64,000 nt of DNA from Mytilus edulis (lineage: Eukaryota; Mollusca; Bivalvia; Mytilida; Mytilidae): contig NC_092354.1 of NCBI RefSeq assembly GCF_963676685.1, forward strand, positions 35,806,193 to 35,870,192, given 5' to 3'. Of this stretch, positions 45,310 through 56,478 are shown in pieces. The notes beneath the pieces were generated by a model that was not told the DNA's origin, ran no database searches, and saw only the letters and a program-made list of their open reading frames with translations. The position numbers were made by a program, and so were the translations under genes. How positions within the stretch are numbered: position 1 is the first letter of the stretch; each line of letters starts with the position of its first letter.

Positions 45310-45655
45310 ATACATATAATATGGGACAAAGGGTAGGCATCTTTTCGGGTGAAATTGTTAAGGACTCTATAATCTATACAGAATCTCCAAGTCTGGTTCC
45401 TTTTCCTACAGAGTTCGACTGGGGAACTCCAGGGACTATTAATGTGCTCTATAATGCTCTTTCATGTCATATTTTAACATTTTGTCAATTTCTTGACTAA
45501 TTATGTCTTTCCAGACAAGAGCAACTCTCCTTGGGGGAATTTGGATGGCCCTGGCTTCACCAGTATCTGAAGTTTGCTTAACAATGTCCGTGCGACTTAA
45601 GTTTCCTTCCCAATAAATTTTCAAACGATCTGAATATTCAATTATACAAGATCTG
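45310..45655 (-). pseudogene. Ty3/gypsy reverse transcriptase N-terminal fragment
   Basis: Minus-strand remnant beginning with GNLSRTDIVKQTSDTGEARA, IQIPPRRVALVWKD and EIDKMLKYD, then after a stop and shifts SPWSSPV and WRFCIDYRVLNNFTRKDAYP. These are the first RT blocks of gypsy polyproteins. It covers the RT region missing from the fragment at 34556-35289; whether both came from one insertion cannot be told. Confidence 0.8.
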
Positions 45656-45878
45656 TAATGAAAGAAATTGGTTTAAAGTTATACAATGTAGTCAATACTT
45701 GGCATCTTCAATACTGGCTGATTCTTCAAACACTTTAACGATCATCTTTTTCGACTAAAACGGCGAAACATACATATAATTCAAAGATGGACACTTTCAA
45801 AGCTTCACTGTGTATTGAAATATCATACGAGTTTGTGAAAAATCCTAAATCAGTAACAATTTTGATTATTTAACTCAC

Positions 45879-46065
45879 ATTTTCCCTGTCTTTCTGTTCT
45901 GTAATGTTTGGCTGCCTCATCAATTGCAACCAGAAAATCTGGTGTCTTCTTTCCATTAAGGACGCCTCCAATGCCCTTCCTGTACTTTTGAAGTCCTTCT
46001 GTTAGCATTTCAACAAGGTAATTTGAAGCTGTAGTTGGCTCAAGTCGCGAAAATTCTTTCAAAAG
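45879..46065 (-). CDS. Exon-like coding segment, unknown family
   Basis: On minus, an acceptor (TTTATTGCAG) and a donor (AAAAT/GTGAGT) bracket 62 codons plus one base: LLKEFSRLEPTTASNYLVEM, LTEGLQKYRKGIGGVLNGKK, then TPDFLVAIDEAAKHYRTERQ. The protein looks helical and well composed, and it starts in phase 0. Joining it to the gypsy fragment just downstream through a false acceptor is possible in phase but not biologically convincing. Probably an exon of a minus-strand gene located downstream of the C2H2-YqaJ gene. No family recognised. Confidence 0.5.
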
Positions 46066-46603
46066 CTGCAATAAATATTGAAACAAGTATAATATATATT
46101 GGGTCAAACCTTCATTCATAGTTAATGCAAGATATTTTTCAAACATAATTGTGTGCTACTTAAATTCATGTTGTTAGCTATATAGGGTTAAGAAGCATAA
46201 TCATTAACAATTTCTTTAGTTTTATCTTTGTTATGTGTGCGTTAAATAGTCAATGGATTTCTCACAATCATCTTTTAAATTAAAAAAAATATTTTTTTCG
46301 TCCCAAAGTCTGGTGTAAGCCATGGGCAAAGCTCAACCAAATTCCTGACACTAATTTTGTCTTATACTATCTGTTTTCGCCTGTAAGGGAATGTTAAGTT
46401 ATTATTTTTTTGTTTACATTTTCCAAGACTTTGTATGTTATTCATGCTCTCTTTAAAGCTATTTTGAATGAATATAATGAGACGTATCATTTTCTTTCAA
46501 TGGAATGTCTGGAAGGTATCTACCCAACCTCCAGGTAAAGTTGTTTTTATATCCGTCGGACTTCTTCTCTAGTGTTATCACTTTCTTTATTCTTTCCTCA
46601 ATG
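46066..46603. other. No gene recognised
   Basis: AT-rich spacer; nothing supported. Confidence 0.3.
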
Positions 46604-46874
46604 GTGATAGGGGTATAGAAATATGGTCACTTGGTCTTCTCCCGACCGGCATTGAAACGCTAGCCGAAGTGGGGCGTCTGTTTGGCCGTGCGGCATGTAT
46701 CGCAGTCACGTCCGGTCAGAAGGGGGACGTTAAATCCGATGCCTGGTGTAAAGTCCAATATACCCTCCTTTTCCGGTGGCAGTCCAAATTTCTCCGACCA
46801 TCATCCGAGATGGCCTCTATTGTATCAACCTACATATTGTATTTATTGTGAACTTATTCTCATCCTGAATATGA
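46604..46874 (+). mobile_element. SINE-A with internal deletion
   Basis: Plus copy containing ATATGGTCACTTGGTCTTCT, GTCACGTCCGGTCAGAAGGG and GATGCCTGGTGTAAAG. It then jumps to TCCAATATACCCTCCTTTTC and continues to TTATTCTCATCCTGAATATG. About 100 bp in the middle and the last ~50 bp are missing. Confidence 0.85.
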
Positions 46875-48316
46875 GGACGACCCCTCGTTAATGTAATTAA
46901 AGTTAAATGATCGATCTTCTTGAAGTTTATTGAACATTGCATGCTGTTAATTGATTTTGTGTTATTTAAATGAGTTATTTTAGGAAACAGTTCTAGATAC
47001 ATATATTTTATTATACAACCGTCGAAGATATTCTTGTATGAATTTATGTATTTAAAATTGTGTCAACATTTTTGTTAATGTCCAGTGGCAAGTTAAATCC
47101 ATATTCAGAACGCTGAATGTGTTTTTGCAATAGTCGAAGAGGGGGCTTTGGTTGATTGTATAGGGATTCATTGGAGCAAGACTGGGGCGGACCCCCTCTT
47201 ATGGCAGTCAGTGCCCTCCCCCTTTATGAAAATTGCTGAATCCGCAACTGTAAGGGAAATTATTCGGCCATCCTTATCACACACATTATCATTCTCCTTT
47301 AACAAAAAACTTTATCGTTTTTTGTGGTCAGTGTTACAAAAAATAAACTGAGATTTTTTCAAAAACTATTGAATTCAAACAGGGGAAGAATTAAAGGCCA
47401 GGGAGTCGCCCCCCCCCCCTCTCCCCTAAAAATGTGGTTGATTATATTTGGATTCAATGGATCGTGACTGGAATGATACAATTTTGTATAAAAATTATTT
47501 ATATAATTATACAAACATTTTTAATTATGTTGATTTAACTTTTTATTTCGTGGAGATTTTGTACTCAATTCATTTTTCTTAATTTTTGCTTTTTATATTC
47601 GATTGATGCTTTTTTTTATTTTAACATGTACTATACATATTTTTTTGTTTTTGATTGGCAAACTTCGTTGGTAACTAAAGAAGCATTTACTTTTTATGGA
47701 TAAGTTGTTTGTAGAACACGATTAATAGTTAAAGGGGCATAAATGTTAACCCTTGTCCGACCGTCCGTACGTCCCGATCTTGGTTAGGCTATGTGTTTAG
47801 GTCCGTTTTTTTTTGGATACTAAACATGATATATCATTGGTACCTGGTCAGCAGAGAGACATTGGATTCACTTTAGATATGGTCAGTTTAACCTTTATGA
47901 AAATAATAAATGACTGGTTAAGTTTTGCGTTTAGGACGATATCTTAGAAACTGGATAAAGTAAAGCAGTGGTATCTGGCCTGTGGATTGTTCTTTGGTAG
48001 TATAACATGGTTCACTATTACTAAGGTCACTGTAACCTACATTCAGACACACACTACTTTGGTTAAATTTTACATTAATTCAATTTTCCTGGATACTGTT
48101 TCTAGTCAGTGGCTGGGTCTTTGATATGACTACAGGTTTCATTATCAATAAGGGCGCTCTGACTTTTATTTATGTATCAATTACTCTGGTATGATGTTTG
48201 TATGGAAATCAATATGAAACCCATTGGGGAATTTTATGTTCCATAGACAAACTTTCTAGTTTGGAATATATTTTAGAATTAAATATAACTAGTTTATAAT
48301 CGCTCCTATATTTTAG
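46875..48316. other. No gene; possible dispersed repeat 47740-48250
   Basis: 47740-48250 opens with CTTGTCCGACCGTCCGTACGTCC and contains two loosely similar ~130-bp stretches about cells of the type GGTATCTGGCC/GGTACCTGGTCAGC; it looks like an old repeat. A 35-bp SINE-A scrap (GTCCAGTGGCAAG..CATATTCAG) lies at 47078-47115. Probably intronic. Confidence 0.35.
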
Positions 48317-49728
48317 AACAAAGTACTGCAGCTGTCGATGGGTCCATCCTGGTTTTGACAACACCACAGGCAAAAAGCACACCTAACTTGATAGATTCTT
48401 CAGGTATTGTAACTTTGGTGGTTATATGCACCTTTGTAAAGTTTGTAAATGAATGATTACCCCTCTTAGTTTATCTAATTTGCTTTGAATTCTTCTAGCC
48501 TTCACAAGTATAACTTTGCTGTATCCTAGAATGACACTATGCTCCCTTAATCAAGTATCACCACATGAACTACATGATTTGTGAAATGTATCATAGTTAT
48601 CAATTTCTAAACAGAAAACATATAATCTTTCCTTTTATTTTACAGCTAAATATGTGTGTGACATCTGTGGTAAACATTACCGGTCCAAACAGGGGATGTT
48701 GGACCATATGAAGAGAGAGCATGGGACACCAAATTTCACCTGCACCCAGTGCCAAAAAAAATTTATATCCCGCACTTTGTTCCGGTCCCACCTCCTTAAC
48801 CATTCAAAGGTATTATTCAAGGAAAACAATATTTTATAGCACAATTTATCCCAAAGATAAGATACCTTGTAGGTCCTTAAATAAATACCGGTCTCTAAAA
48901 TGAAAATGCATTAACAAAACAGAAAAGTTCGGCAAATATTTATTGACCAACTTAGTAAAACAATTGTAACAACATTCATTTTGATGACATTACATGAAGG
49001 AAACAAATACCTACGAAATAACCCAAAAGACGTATACTCTATGGGAAACGACTGAAAGAGTCAAATAACAAAAATACCGAGCTCCAAGGAAAATTCTAAA
49101 TAGAAGGCCCTTTATCAAATGGCAAGCAACTCTCATATTTCTGACTTGGTACCGGCATTTTCTTATGTAGAAAATGGTCGATTAAACCTGGTTCAAAAGG
49201 TAGCTTAACCAATCACTTGTACGGCAGTCGCATAGTCGGAATAGACACTTCCAGGAACACACACACATAGTTTAGCAATTTTGAACAAATGTTTAAGAAT
49301 GAACACTTATCATGAATATTCGTATATTGTGATTTCAGATCGACTTTAAAACGGCCATTTAACTAAGAAAATTTAACTTCTCAAACACAATTAAATTCTT
49401 TCTTATTACCGCATATGTATGTTGGCCACATTTCTCCTTTTTTTCAGAATGATTTTCTTTTTTATTTCAGGACAAACAGTACAAATGTGGAGATTGTTCA
49501 AAGCAGTATGTGCATAACAAGGATTTGGTCAACCACATAAATGCAAAGCACAGCGACACCATTTATAAATGTGACACCTGTCAGCTAAAATTTTCATATA
49601 AAAAAACTCTGTTTGAGCACTGCCAGGCAGCACACGGTAACAAAACCTATGTGTGTATCATGTGTGATGCCAGTTTTCGATATAGGTCGAACTATAGAAG
49701 ACATCAAAAAAATGTACATCAAATGTAA
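48317..49728 (+). CDS. C2H2 zinc-finger protein, exons C-E (five fingers)
   Basis: Three exons: 48317-48403, 48646-48809 and 49471-49728, stop TAA at 49726. Each has a pyrimidine-rich acceptor (TTTTAG, TTTTACAG, TTTATTTCAG) and a GTATTG, GTATTA donor, and all phases agree. Exon C is a polar linker (ILVLTTPQAKSTPNLIDSS). Exon D encodes fingers CDICGKHYRSKQGMLDHMKR and CTQCQKKFISRTLFRSHLLN. Exon E encodes CGDCSKQYVHNKDLVNHINA, CDTCQLKFSYKKTLFEHCQA and CIMCDASFRYRSNYRRHQKN. All are C-x2-C-x12-H-x3/4-H. The protein ends VHQM. Predicted nuclear DNA-binding protein; target unknown. Exons at 21.7 and 41.5 kb fit upstream in phase, making a ~28-kb gene. Its stop lies 85 bp from the stop of the convergent C2H2-YqaJ gene. 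Confidence 0.85.
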
Positions 49729-49813
49729 ATTGATAAAAATAATACACTGATAACAAAATTACTTGGCTTTTTTTATTTTTTAATCACAGGGTGCATTATT
49801 TTTTGTTGAGATG

Positions 49814-50000
49814 TTAGATGTCTGTTAAATCATCATCTTTCAAACCAAATCTTTTGTGCGCTAAAATACGTTCCTCGTTAGTCCTGTGATATAACCTTGC
49901 ACCCTCTGCACCTCTACCGGGAGCACCAAATTCTGAAATAATACCCTTTTTCCTATTTAGACAACTACTCTTCCTCTCCATTTTGTCAAAGAAATGAGAT
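49814..50000 (-). CDS. C2H2-YqaJ gene, exon 5 (last)
   Basis: Acceptor GGTTTCAG (50003-50001). It reads SHFFDKMERKSSCLNRKKGI, then ISEFGAPGRGAEGARLYHRT and NEERILAHKRFGLKDDDLTD, ending Ile-stop. The first base completes a Gly codon with GG from exon 4. A basic/acidic C-terminal tail with no known domain. An AATAAA-type polyadenylation signal on minus lies near 49772. Confidence 0.8.
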
Positions 50001-50082
50001 CTGAAACCAAAGAAAGTCTTTAGTAGTTACATATTCATGTCAAAAATATTCAGTAGGTTAGTGAATGGGTTGAATTGTTATC

Positions 50083-50103
50083 TAATATATATATATATAT
50101 ATG
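50083..50103. repeat. (AT)n microsatellite
   Basis: About ten AT units within an intron of the minus-strand gene. Confidence 0.9.
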
Positions 50104-50422
50104 TTAGTGTCTCGAATATATTGATCAAATTAAAAAGACAGTACAAGGTACAAAGAGAATTAACAACTTCGATTTAAGAAAAACTACGCCTTTCTTATTT
50201 TTTATGTTTTAGGTCTATTTTGGTGACAAGTTTCGATAGCCTACTAGTATTTTCGATATGCTCTACAAAGTCTATAATGTTTTTTTACAATTGATTTGGA
50301 AAGAGCGTCGCTGATATATCTTTATTGGACATTTACAATCTCCTTATAGTTTTCAAGCTAGTCTGAAGCTAACAGCTGATAAGTGCATCAAATTAGCTTA
50401 TATTGAATAAAGTCGTCCTTAC

Positions 50423-50554
50423 CCTACTTGAATATCGTGTGTATCTGTATTGGTGTCGTTTGTTTCATTCCCTTTATCACAAATTGATTCAGGATCATCT
50501 AACTTGTGTTCAGGATATACTCGTAATTTTTTAGATGTCTTCATGTAAAATTTG
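50423..50554 (-). CDS. C2H2-YqaJ gene, exon 4
   Basis: Acceptor TTTTGCAG and donor GG/GTAAGG. It reads KFYMKTSKKLRVYPEHKLDD, then PESICDKGNETNDTNTDTHD and IQV. The leading C completes an Arg codon with CG from exon 3, and the trailing GG joins A of exon 5. The length 132 nt equals 1+129+2, so all junctions are consistent. Confidence 0.8.
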
Positions 50555-50764
50555 CTGCAAAAGAATAATTACAGATTCTAACAAAAGTTGAGAAATTTGC
50601 TCAAAAATGTTGTTTATAAATATCAATCTTTAAATTAAATTATTGATAACTGATCACACTTTGAACTGACAAGCTAACACTTAAAAAAGACTTGAACTTG
50701 TTTGTTGTTGTGTTTCAATATTTGTTTTTCGTTCACTTATTTGTACAAAATGAAATATCTACAT

Positions 50765-50905
50765 TTGTCATTTTGGGGCCTTTTACAGCTGACTATGCGG
50801 TATGGGCTTTGCTCATTGTTGAAGGCCGTACGGTGACCTATAGTTGTTAATTTCTTTGTCATTTGGTCTCTTGTGAAGAGTAGTCTCATTGGCAATTACA
50901 CCAAA
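50765..50905 (+). repeat. GCGGTATGGG-family repeat, plus copy
   Basis: CTGACTATGCGGTATGGGCT, TTGAAGGCCGTACGGTGACC and CTCATTGGCAATTACACC in family order, inside an intron of the minus-strand gene. Confidence 0.75.
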
Positions 50906-51067
50906 ACTGTTAATTCTATTTGTTATGTTTCCTTTAAGACATCTAGTTAATATGTTATTGATTGAAATAAACACAACTTGTCATTTACACTTGTTATGTG
51001 TCCTTGTGTTGTTTTTCATAGACCTGGTATATATTTCTTTGGTAACTTTAATTCTAATCGGTCTTAC

Positions 51068-51168
51068 CGGTCAGAATTTAGTCTTTGGCTAAATAAGTAT
51101 ACAGCAGAACCTAGGGCTATCGGGATGTCGTCCGGTCTTAAAACGCCTGTCCCCTTTGGGTCATAGTC
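51068..51168 (-). CDS. C2H2-YqaJ gene, exon 3
   Basis: Acceptor CTATTTTTTAG and donor CG/GTAAGA. It reads DYDPKGTGVLRPDDIPIALG, then SAVYLFSQRLNSD. It starts in phase 0 directly after ...FFSGFQ of exon 2. The join SLDSETFFSGFQ + DYDPKGTGVL gives a run that I recognise as continuous in related invertebrate proteins, which supports the splice. Confidence 0.85.
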
Positions 51169-51703
51169 CTAAAAAATAGATATATTGAAAATAAAGGGAT
51201 ATAGAGTAAATGAACATGGGACAAAATCACACAAAATACATAGAAAGAATGTAAATTATCAATGAACAGGGCTTTTATTCCTGTTCTTCATCTTGACAGT
51301 CGATGTAGTCTTGAACGAATCATTCAGATCATATGTACAACGATATCAAGAACTGTATACACAGTTCAAAGATCCTCCCATTTCATTAGGGACTTTTAAT
51401 GTTGATTTTTTTTTTTTTTTACTTTTTGGTATCCTCTCTACTTCATAGTAAAATTCCACAAAAGCAACCAACTATGACAAACAAGTACTTTTATCAACTA
51501 ATCGTTTGGTTTATTGTTTCGGAATTCAATAATTGCGACCCTGAGCAGTACTTATTATTTTAATTAGATTAAATGTGCATATTAATAGGATTGAAATGGA
51601 AAACAAAGATTATTAATGGACAATGTCTTCAAATTATAATCATCGGGTTATTGATATCTTAAAATTACTCAATAATTATCTAAATTTCATTATCGATACA
51701 TAC

Positions 51704-54700
51704 CTGAAATCCAGAGAAAAAGGTTTCAGAATCCAGACTGGTGATAGCTCTTTGGTTGTATGTTCCAGTTTGAACCATGTCATATAGCTGCAATCTTCTG
51801 TCGACATTGCTCATAAGGCCTTCAAACTGAGCCAATGGTAAACTAGCAACATATGCACCAGGCGGCGGGAAATGTCCAACTTTCAGGAACGGTAACAGTT
51901 TATTTCTCATTGCCAACAGCCAATCAATCCTGAGGTCAATAGGAACCCCTGCCTCATCAATTGCGCTGTACCAATTCCTGATGAGCTGACACCATTCCGC
52001 TTCATGATTAAATCCCAATATTTCCATTTCAGCTTGTACTTTATTGCTAAATGTTGTATGTGCAAAGGCGTTTTTTTGTCTATCACGCAATTCTTTCGCA
52101 ATCTCTAAAGATAGTCCAGTACCATTGGTTTTATAATTCTCAGCGACCTTCCACCATGCCTCACTGTAAACCCCCATGTCATGCAATCCTTTGGAGCAGC
52201 ATCTTGATCGATTGTTCACAAAAATGTGATGTGGATCGATGATTGGTTGAAGTAATTGACCATTTATTTCCGTTGGCTGAGCATACCACTTTGATATGCA
52301 GAAAGTTTTTCCTGTGTCAGTCCTCATTGTTCCCTTGCCATTAAAGCAATTACTGGCTTCCCATTCCATGAATTCGTCCGGAAACGTAAGTTGAGCATAA
52401 GCTACGTTTACTGCCAGAATCGGCCATTTCAAGATATGATTGGTAACTAGCGCCTTCAAACATTTAGGACTTGATGTGGGTTGTGGTAATTTTGATCCAT
52501 CACCATAAATACAACAAATGGAATTAACAAGGTTTGGTTTCAACATTTTTGTATACTCATTTTTGTTCTGTGTGAGACTTAAAATTGTTCTCATTTCATT
52601 TACGGTGAATGATTTTCTTATCGCTTCAGCATTTGAAAAGCATGTTTTGAATTCGTCAAGAGACACTTCATTCCATTTAGAATTCGCTATCGTTGATGAA
52701 GCAATTAAAACAACTAATGCCATCTCAAAGTCGGTTTCAATAGGAAACATTGATTCTTGTTCAGGAGGGGTGTCATTCTCAGTCACTACTTCACGCGTTT
52801 GGTTTCTCCCTTCTGTGCATGACGAACAGAATCAATTGCTTCCTCATTCATTTCAGAAAGGACATCTTCTGGGATGTATCTTAAAACGTCAAGATCTTCT
52901 TGTTCGTCAATTTGGTTAACATCATTAGGTAAAGGGTTTTGTGACATGTCTTGGTTGCGTTTTGAATGTACCTTTTTAATTGCTTCTGTGATATTAATCG
53001 CTGACGGCAATACTTTTAGATCAGTTTTTGAAGTTATGATAATTTTACCATTTACAACAATATCTTTCTGTACCTCAAAATTTGCTTTCAAGCTATCATC
53101 ATCAGTTATTTCTGGAAACTTGTTCAGGTTTAACAAGGTCGAGATTTTTGTAGCTCTATCAATCTTTTGTACCTTTTCCCAAAAAAACTTCATGAACCTT
53201 AAAACTGTGAGAGGTCGCCCTTTGTCGTCTTCGACGGCCAATTCAAGAAACTGTCCATCAAATGCCACTGCTTTAACACGTAAGTCACGACTCTTGCATT
53301 CACCAACAGCTTTGATCAGTAACTTTCTAACAATGTCCATAGTCAGACTATAACCCGGTAAGGCATATTGTATGGGAACTGCATAGTGTGCGGTTTCATT
53401 GCGTGTGCTCATTCTGTCAATATCCGACATAACTGTTAACAAGATTTCTTTTGATGGCCTTCTAAGTATCTCGTAAGCATCTTTAAGCTGACTGGTTGCG
53501 GCATCTAATGTCGACGAAATGTCTTCTAGCGTCATACGCGGGTTTAGATTGATAGCTGGTTCGCTATTGTGAGAGCCAAATACATGATCTTTGTCATTGG
53601 TGGACGTGCATGAACACGGTATACTCTTTACAGATGGAAATTCTGCTACAAACGGACAGGACTTACTATATTCGATAAGTCTCTGCAGGAGTATTTTCTG
53701 CTCCGGTTTATTTCTTGATGGTCTTCGGGTGTCGTCATTTTTATATAATTCATTGATGGAATCCCATATCTCTCTCCATATTTCATCATCATAGACTCCC
53801 TCTATTACAGTTGCACTTTCGGGAGTGTAACTTATATAACAGAATTTACCGCATTTCTTTGCTGCCATCTGACTAAGTAATTGAGTAGAATAGTATTTCG
53901 GTATTTGATAGTGCACGTCAGTTGTCCGCTCTTTTCCTGGTTTGGGACATTTAAACTCAAAAGCCATTTGTACTTTATCGTTGTTATCAACACCGCTCCC
54001 ATCCCCACTGATGACAGCATAGGAATCACCAATACTTATAACTTCACAGCCGTCTTCTCTATACACCAAGTCTGGAAAATATACAGGTAGGATTTTACTA
54101 ACTAGAGTTCCCAGTGCATTAATTTCTTGAGAGGTCCCATAGTCAAATAACTCTTGGAGTTCTGCTGATACTGGCGTTTCCTTCCCATGGAAGGCTTTAT
54201 CGTAATGTTGTTGCTGTTCTTTTAGTGTACCTAATCCAATTCCTCTGAATATTGTGCTTCCAGTTATGCGACTCCCTTTACGCAGTTCAAACCATTCATC
54301 ACCTCTTTGTTAAATCATGTTTGCTGTTTGAGGAGAAACAATAATATCTCCAGAAAGAGACTTTAAACATATGTAATTAGTCTGGTGGATGAGATTAACT
54401 ACACTCTGGCTTCCAATAATATACTGATGTCCTGTTCCATTTATACAAGCTACGATATATCCAAGTTTGTCTACCGAGCCAAGCAGTTCCTTGATTGTTG
54501 CTTGGGAGTGAACAATTTTAGTTTTGTAAAAACTTATAGCTGGCGCCACCTTGCTCGTTTTCCAGTCTCCTTCAACCTGTTTTAAGAGATTTCCCAATGC
54601 GATCTTTTTTTTTACAACCAACTCACGCAGTTCTCTGATTCTATTACTCATATCTGTTATAGATATCAAAATTGCAGTTTTCATTATATCTTGGTCAACT

Positions 54701-55667
54701 TGTTGAATACTGTCAAGTTCTTCAAGGCCGTCTAGAGACATCTTATCAGTTGCTTCCTTTATCTCTTCTATATTTCTTATTTCTGCTGCTATTCTCGCTT
54801 TTCTCTCTTGAAGTGCTGGTGGCGATTCAAAACCACACATATCTTCGTCGCCGAGTTTTCCAAGACCTACTGCTAACTTCTTTCCGTCAATAGACAACTT
54901 AACATCCTGGCCCTTGTGGGTGTTTGCATATGCATCCAGGGGTAGTTCCATGATTCCAGGGGTTTCTGTACCTGCAATGTATTTGGCAGACTCCCTTGCA
55001 AGGATTGTATCCGACGGCACAGCGAAATTAATCTTACAGTCTATGGGTCGACGAATTAATTCCCATCTGTTCCTTGACTTTTATATCCTCTAAAAAAATT
55101 TATTCCTTTGCCTTTGAAAAGTTTTTTTTATTGTTAACCAAAAGTCAAGAGTTTCTTTACTGTACCTTACTCCAAACACAGTTGAGTTAGAATAAAATTT
55201 TCCGATGTCCAAAAGCAGATGAAAGGCAATATTTTCAAGTAGAGTTCCATTTGAAATGGCGGAGAGAACACTATAAAAATCTTCTAGTCTTCCAATCTTA
55301 GAAAGATTCTCTAAAACTTCTGGAAGCAGCTGAAAAAAATCGCTGTTCGTCGTCTGTGACTCTGTTTCGTTCGTTACTTCTTCTCTTTGCTCTGATATTG
55401 ATTCTTTTTGTTTTGATGGTCTTTTATAGCTTATCTTTTTCTGATGAATATCGATGTACGGTTTACATCCATCGTCTATCTTTCTTTTAATTTCTGAAAT
55501 CTTAATGCCATAGTGGAGAGATCTGTATGCCTGACGTCCAGTGGATTCATCCAGCACTTTCAATCTGACACTAAAATTGCTAGGTCCAGCATGGTTTCTT
55601 ATTGTATGTTCTAGAATATCCTGAGCAACTGAAGATGTTCTGTTACAGACGTAACACATAAATTCAT
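51704..55667 (-). pseudogene. C2H2-YqaJ gene, exon 2: zinc finger plus PD-(D/E)XK nuclease
   Basis: A 3964-nt exon between TTTTTTTTCAG and CAG/GTATGT. It starts DEFMCYVCNRTS with a C2H2 finger (C-x2-C...H-x4-H, residues ~12-35). It continues through a lysine-rich linker, an INFAVPSD/KLSIDGKKLAVGLG region (~215-265), a coiled coil (~280-370), then a YqaJ/lambda-exonuclease nuclease: GDEWFELRKGSRITGST (~465), ISGDGSG (Asp ~562), AFEFKCP (Glu ~577, Lys ~579) and STQLLSQM. The C-terminal third has PIIDPHHIFVNNR, FPPPGAYVASLP and SLDSETFFSGFQ. Breaks: TAG at 55090 and TAA at 55081 bracketing a local +1/-1 shift, TAA at 54310-54312, and a one-base loss near 52790. Apart from these the frame is continuous. 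Family: large uncharacterised proteins found in molluscs, cnidarians and amphioxus. Activity is inferred: 5'-3' exonuclease or recombination nuclease. Here it is a pseudogene, or an intact gene with assembly errors. Confidence 0.8.
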
Positions 55668-56197
55668 CTGAAAAAAAACATAAAAAATGCTTTTATGTCG
55701 TCCATTTATCTATATTTCAAAAGGGCATTTTGCCTTCCTATTTTTTAGCAGATATTGTTATATATGTAATATATGTAGATGTAGCCGTTATGTGCAACTA
55801 TATTTTGTTTTGTTTGTAAAATTTAACGCTTGCCGCCAGTCTTCAGTCTGTTGCTCTGCCATAGCTTGATCAAATAAGGTTTGGTTGGCAACAAATATTA
55901 CACAAATCGCTTATAATGAAGCGATGAACACGGATGTGTCGAGACCAATTAAAGGCCTGTCAATAAGTTAGTAAAATATATCAGATTTCACGGTTATTTT
56001 TTCGAATGCATTTGGATTGTAAGTCCTTGAATTGGTATTTTCTAACATTGTGATATTATTGTGAGTATACATTTTTTCCGTTTCCGATATTTGTTTATTT
56101 TTTGACGATTTTATGACAGTTTTATTTCCAAAAATTGATTTTCCGAACCATTTAATCGAGGATAATGAACAACGTAGAAACAACAAGCTTATAGATA

Positions 56198-56478
56198 CAG
56201 TTACGGATATCCTTTTCTAAACGTTGATCACAGTTACGGTTATCCATTTTTTCAGTTACCCTTATCATCGCGTTTTTTTTGGATTGCTGATTTCTGTCTC
56301 AAACGACAGAACTATGAAAAAAAAACGGCAGTAGCTCCATTTCAAATTTAGTAATACGTTTAAAAAGACATAAAATACCCAAAAATGATGCATATTTATT
56401 ACAAAATCGACAAATGAAATATTTACCTGAAACATCGTCTGCCATCTTGGGATATACGTAACTGCAGTTACGGATATC
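56198..56478. promoter_or_regulatory. Three CAGTTACGG(A/T)TATC motifs near the nuclease gene start
   Basis: CAGTTACGGATATC at 56198 and 56465, and CAGTTACGGTTATC at 56231. Two lie in intron 1, one in the 5' UTR of the minus-strand gene. They may be regulatory sites or a repeat remnant; no factor is proposed. Confidence 0.3.
56427..56445 (-). CDS. C2H2-YqaJ gene, exon 1
   Basis: ATG followed by ADDVS and one base, then donor G/GTAAAT. The G joins AT of exon 2 to give Asp, so the N-terminus reads MADDVSDEFMCYVC. The ATG context (AAG ATG G) is strong. An in-frame ATG 22 codons upstream (56511) would add MRLCDHHWGKTDIRNCSYVY, but its context is weaker. Confidence 0.7.

Noticed and set aside
45310-46065. 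Fusion of the 45.9-kb exon to the gypsy RT fragment through an internal CAG
   Set aside because: The phase would allow it, but the downstream piece is clearly Ty3/gypsy RT and the acceptor lacks a pyrimidine tract.
52518-53353. Plus-strand frames of 133 and 159 codons
   Set aside because: Antisense shadows of the C2H2-YqaJ exon, which has clear domain motifs on the minus strand.
55060-55165. Small intron removing the TAG/TAA pair in the nuclease exon
   Set aside because: A weak GTACAG donor and CAG acceptor could bridge it in phase, but it would delete well-formed protein sequence (YSKETLDFWLTIKK). A pair of compensating indels explains it better.
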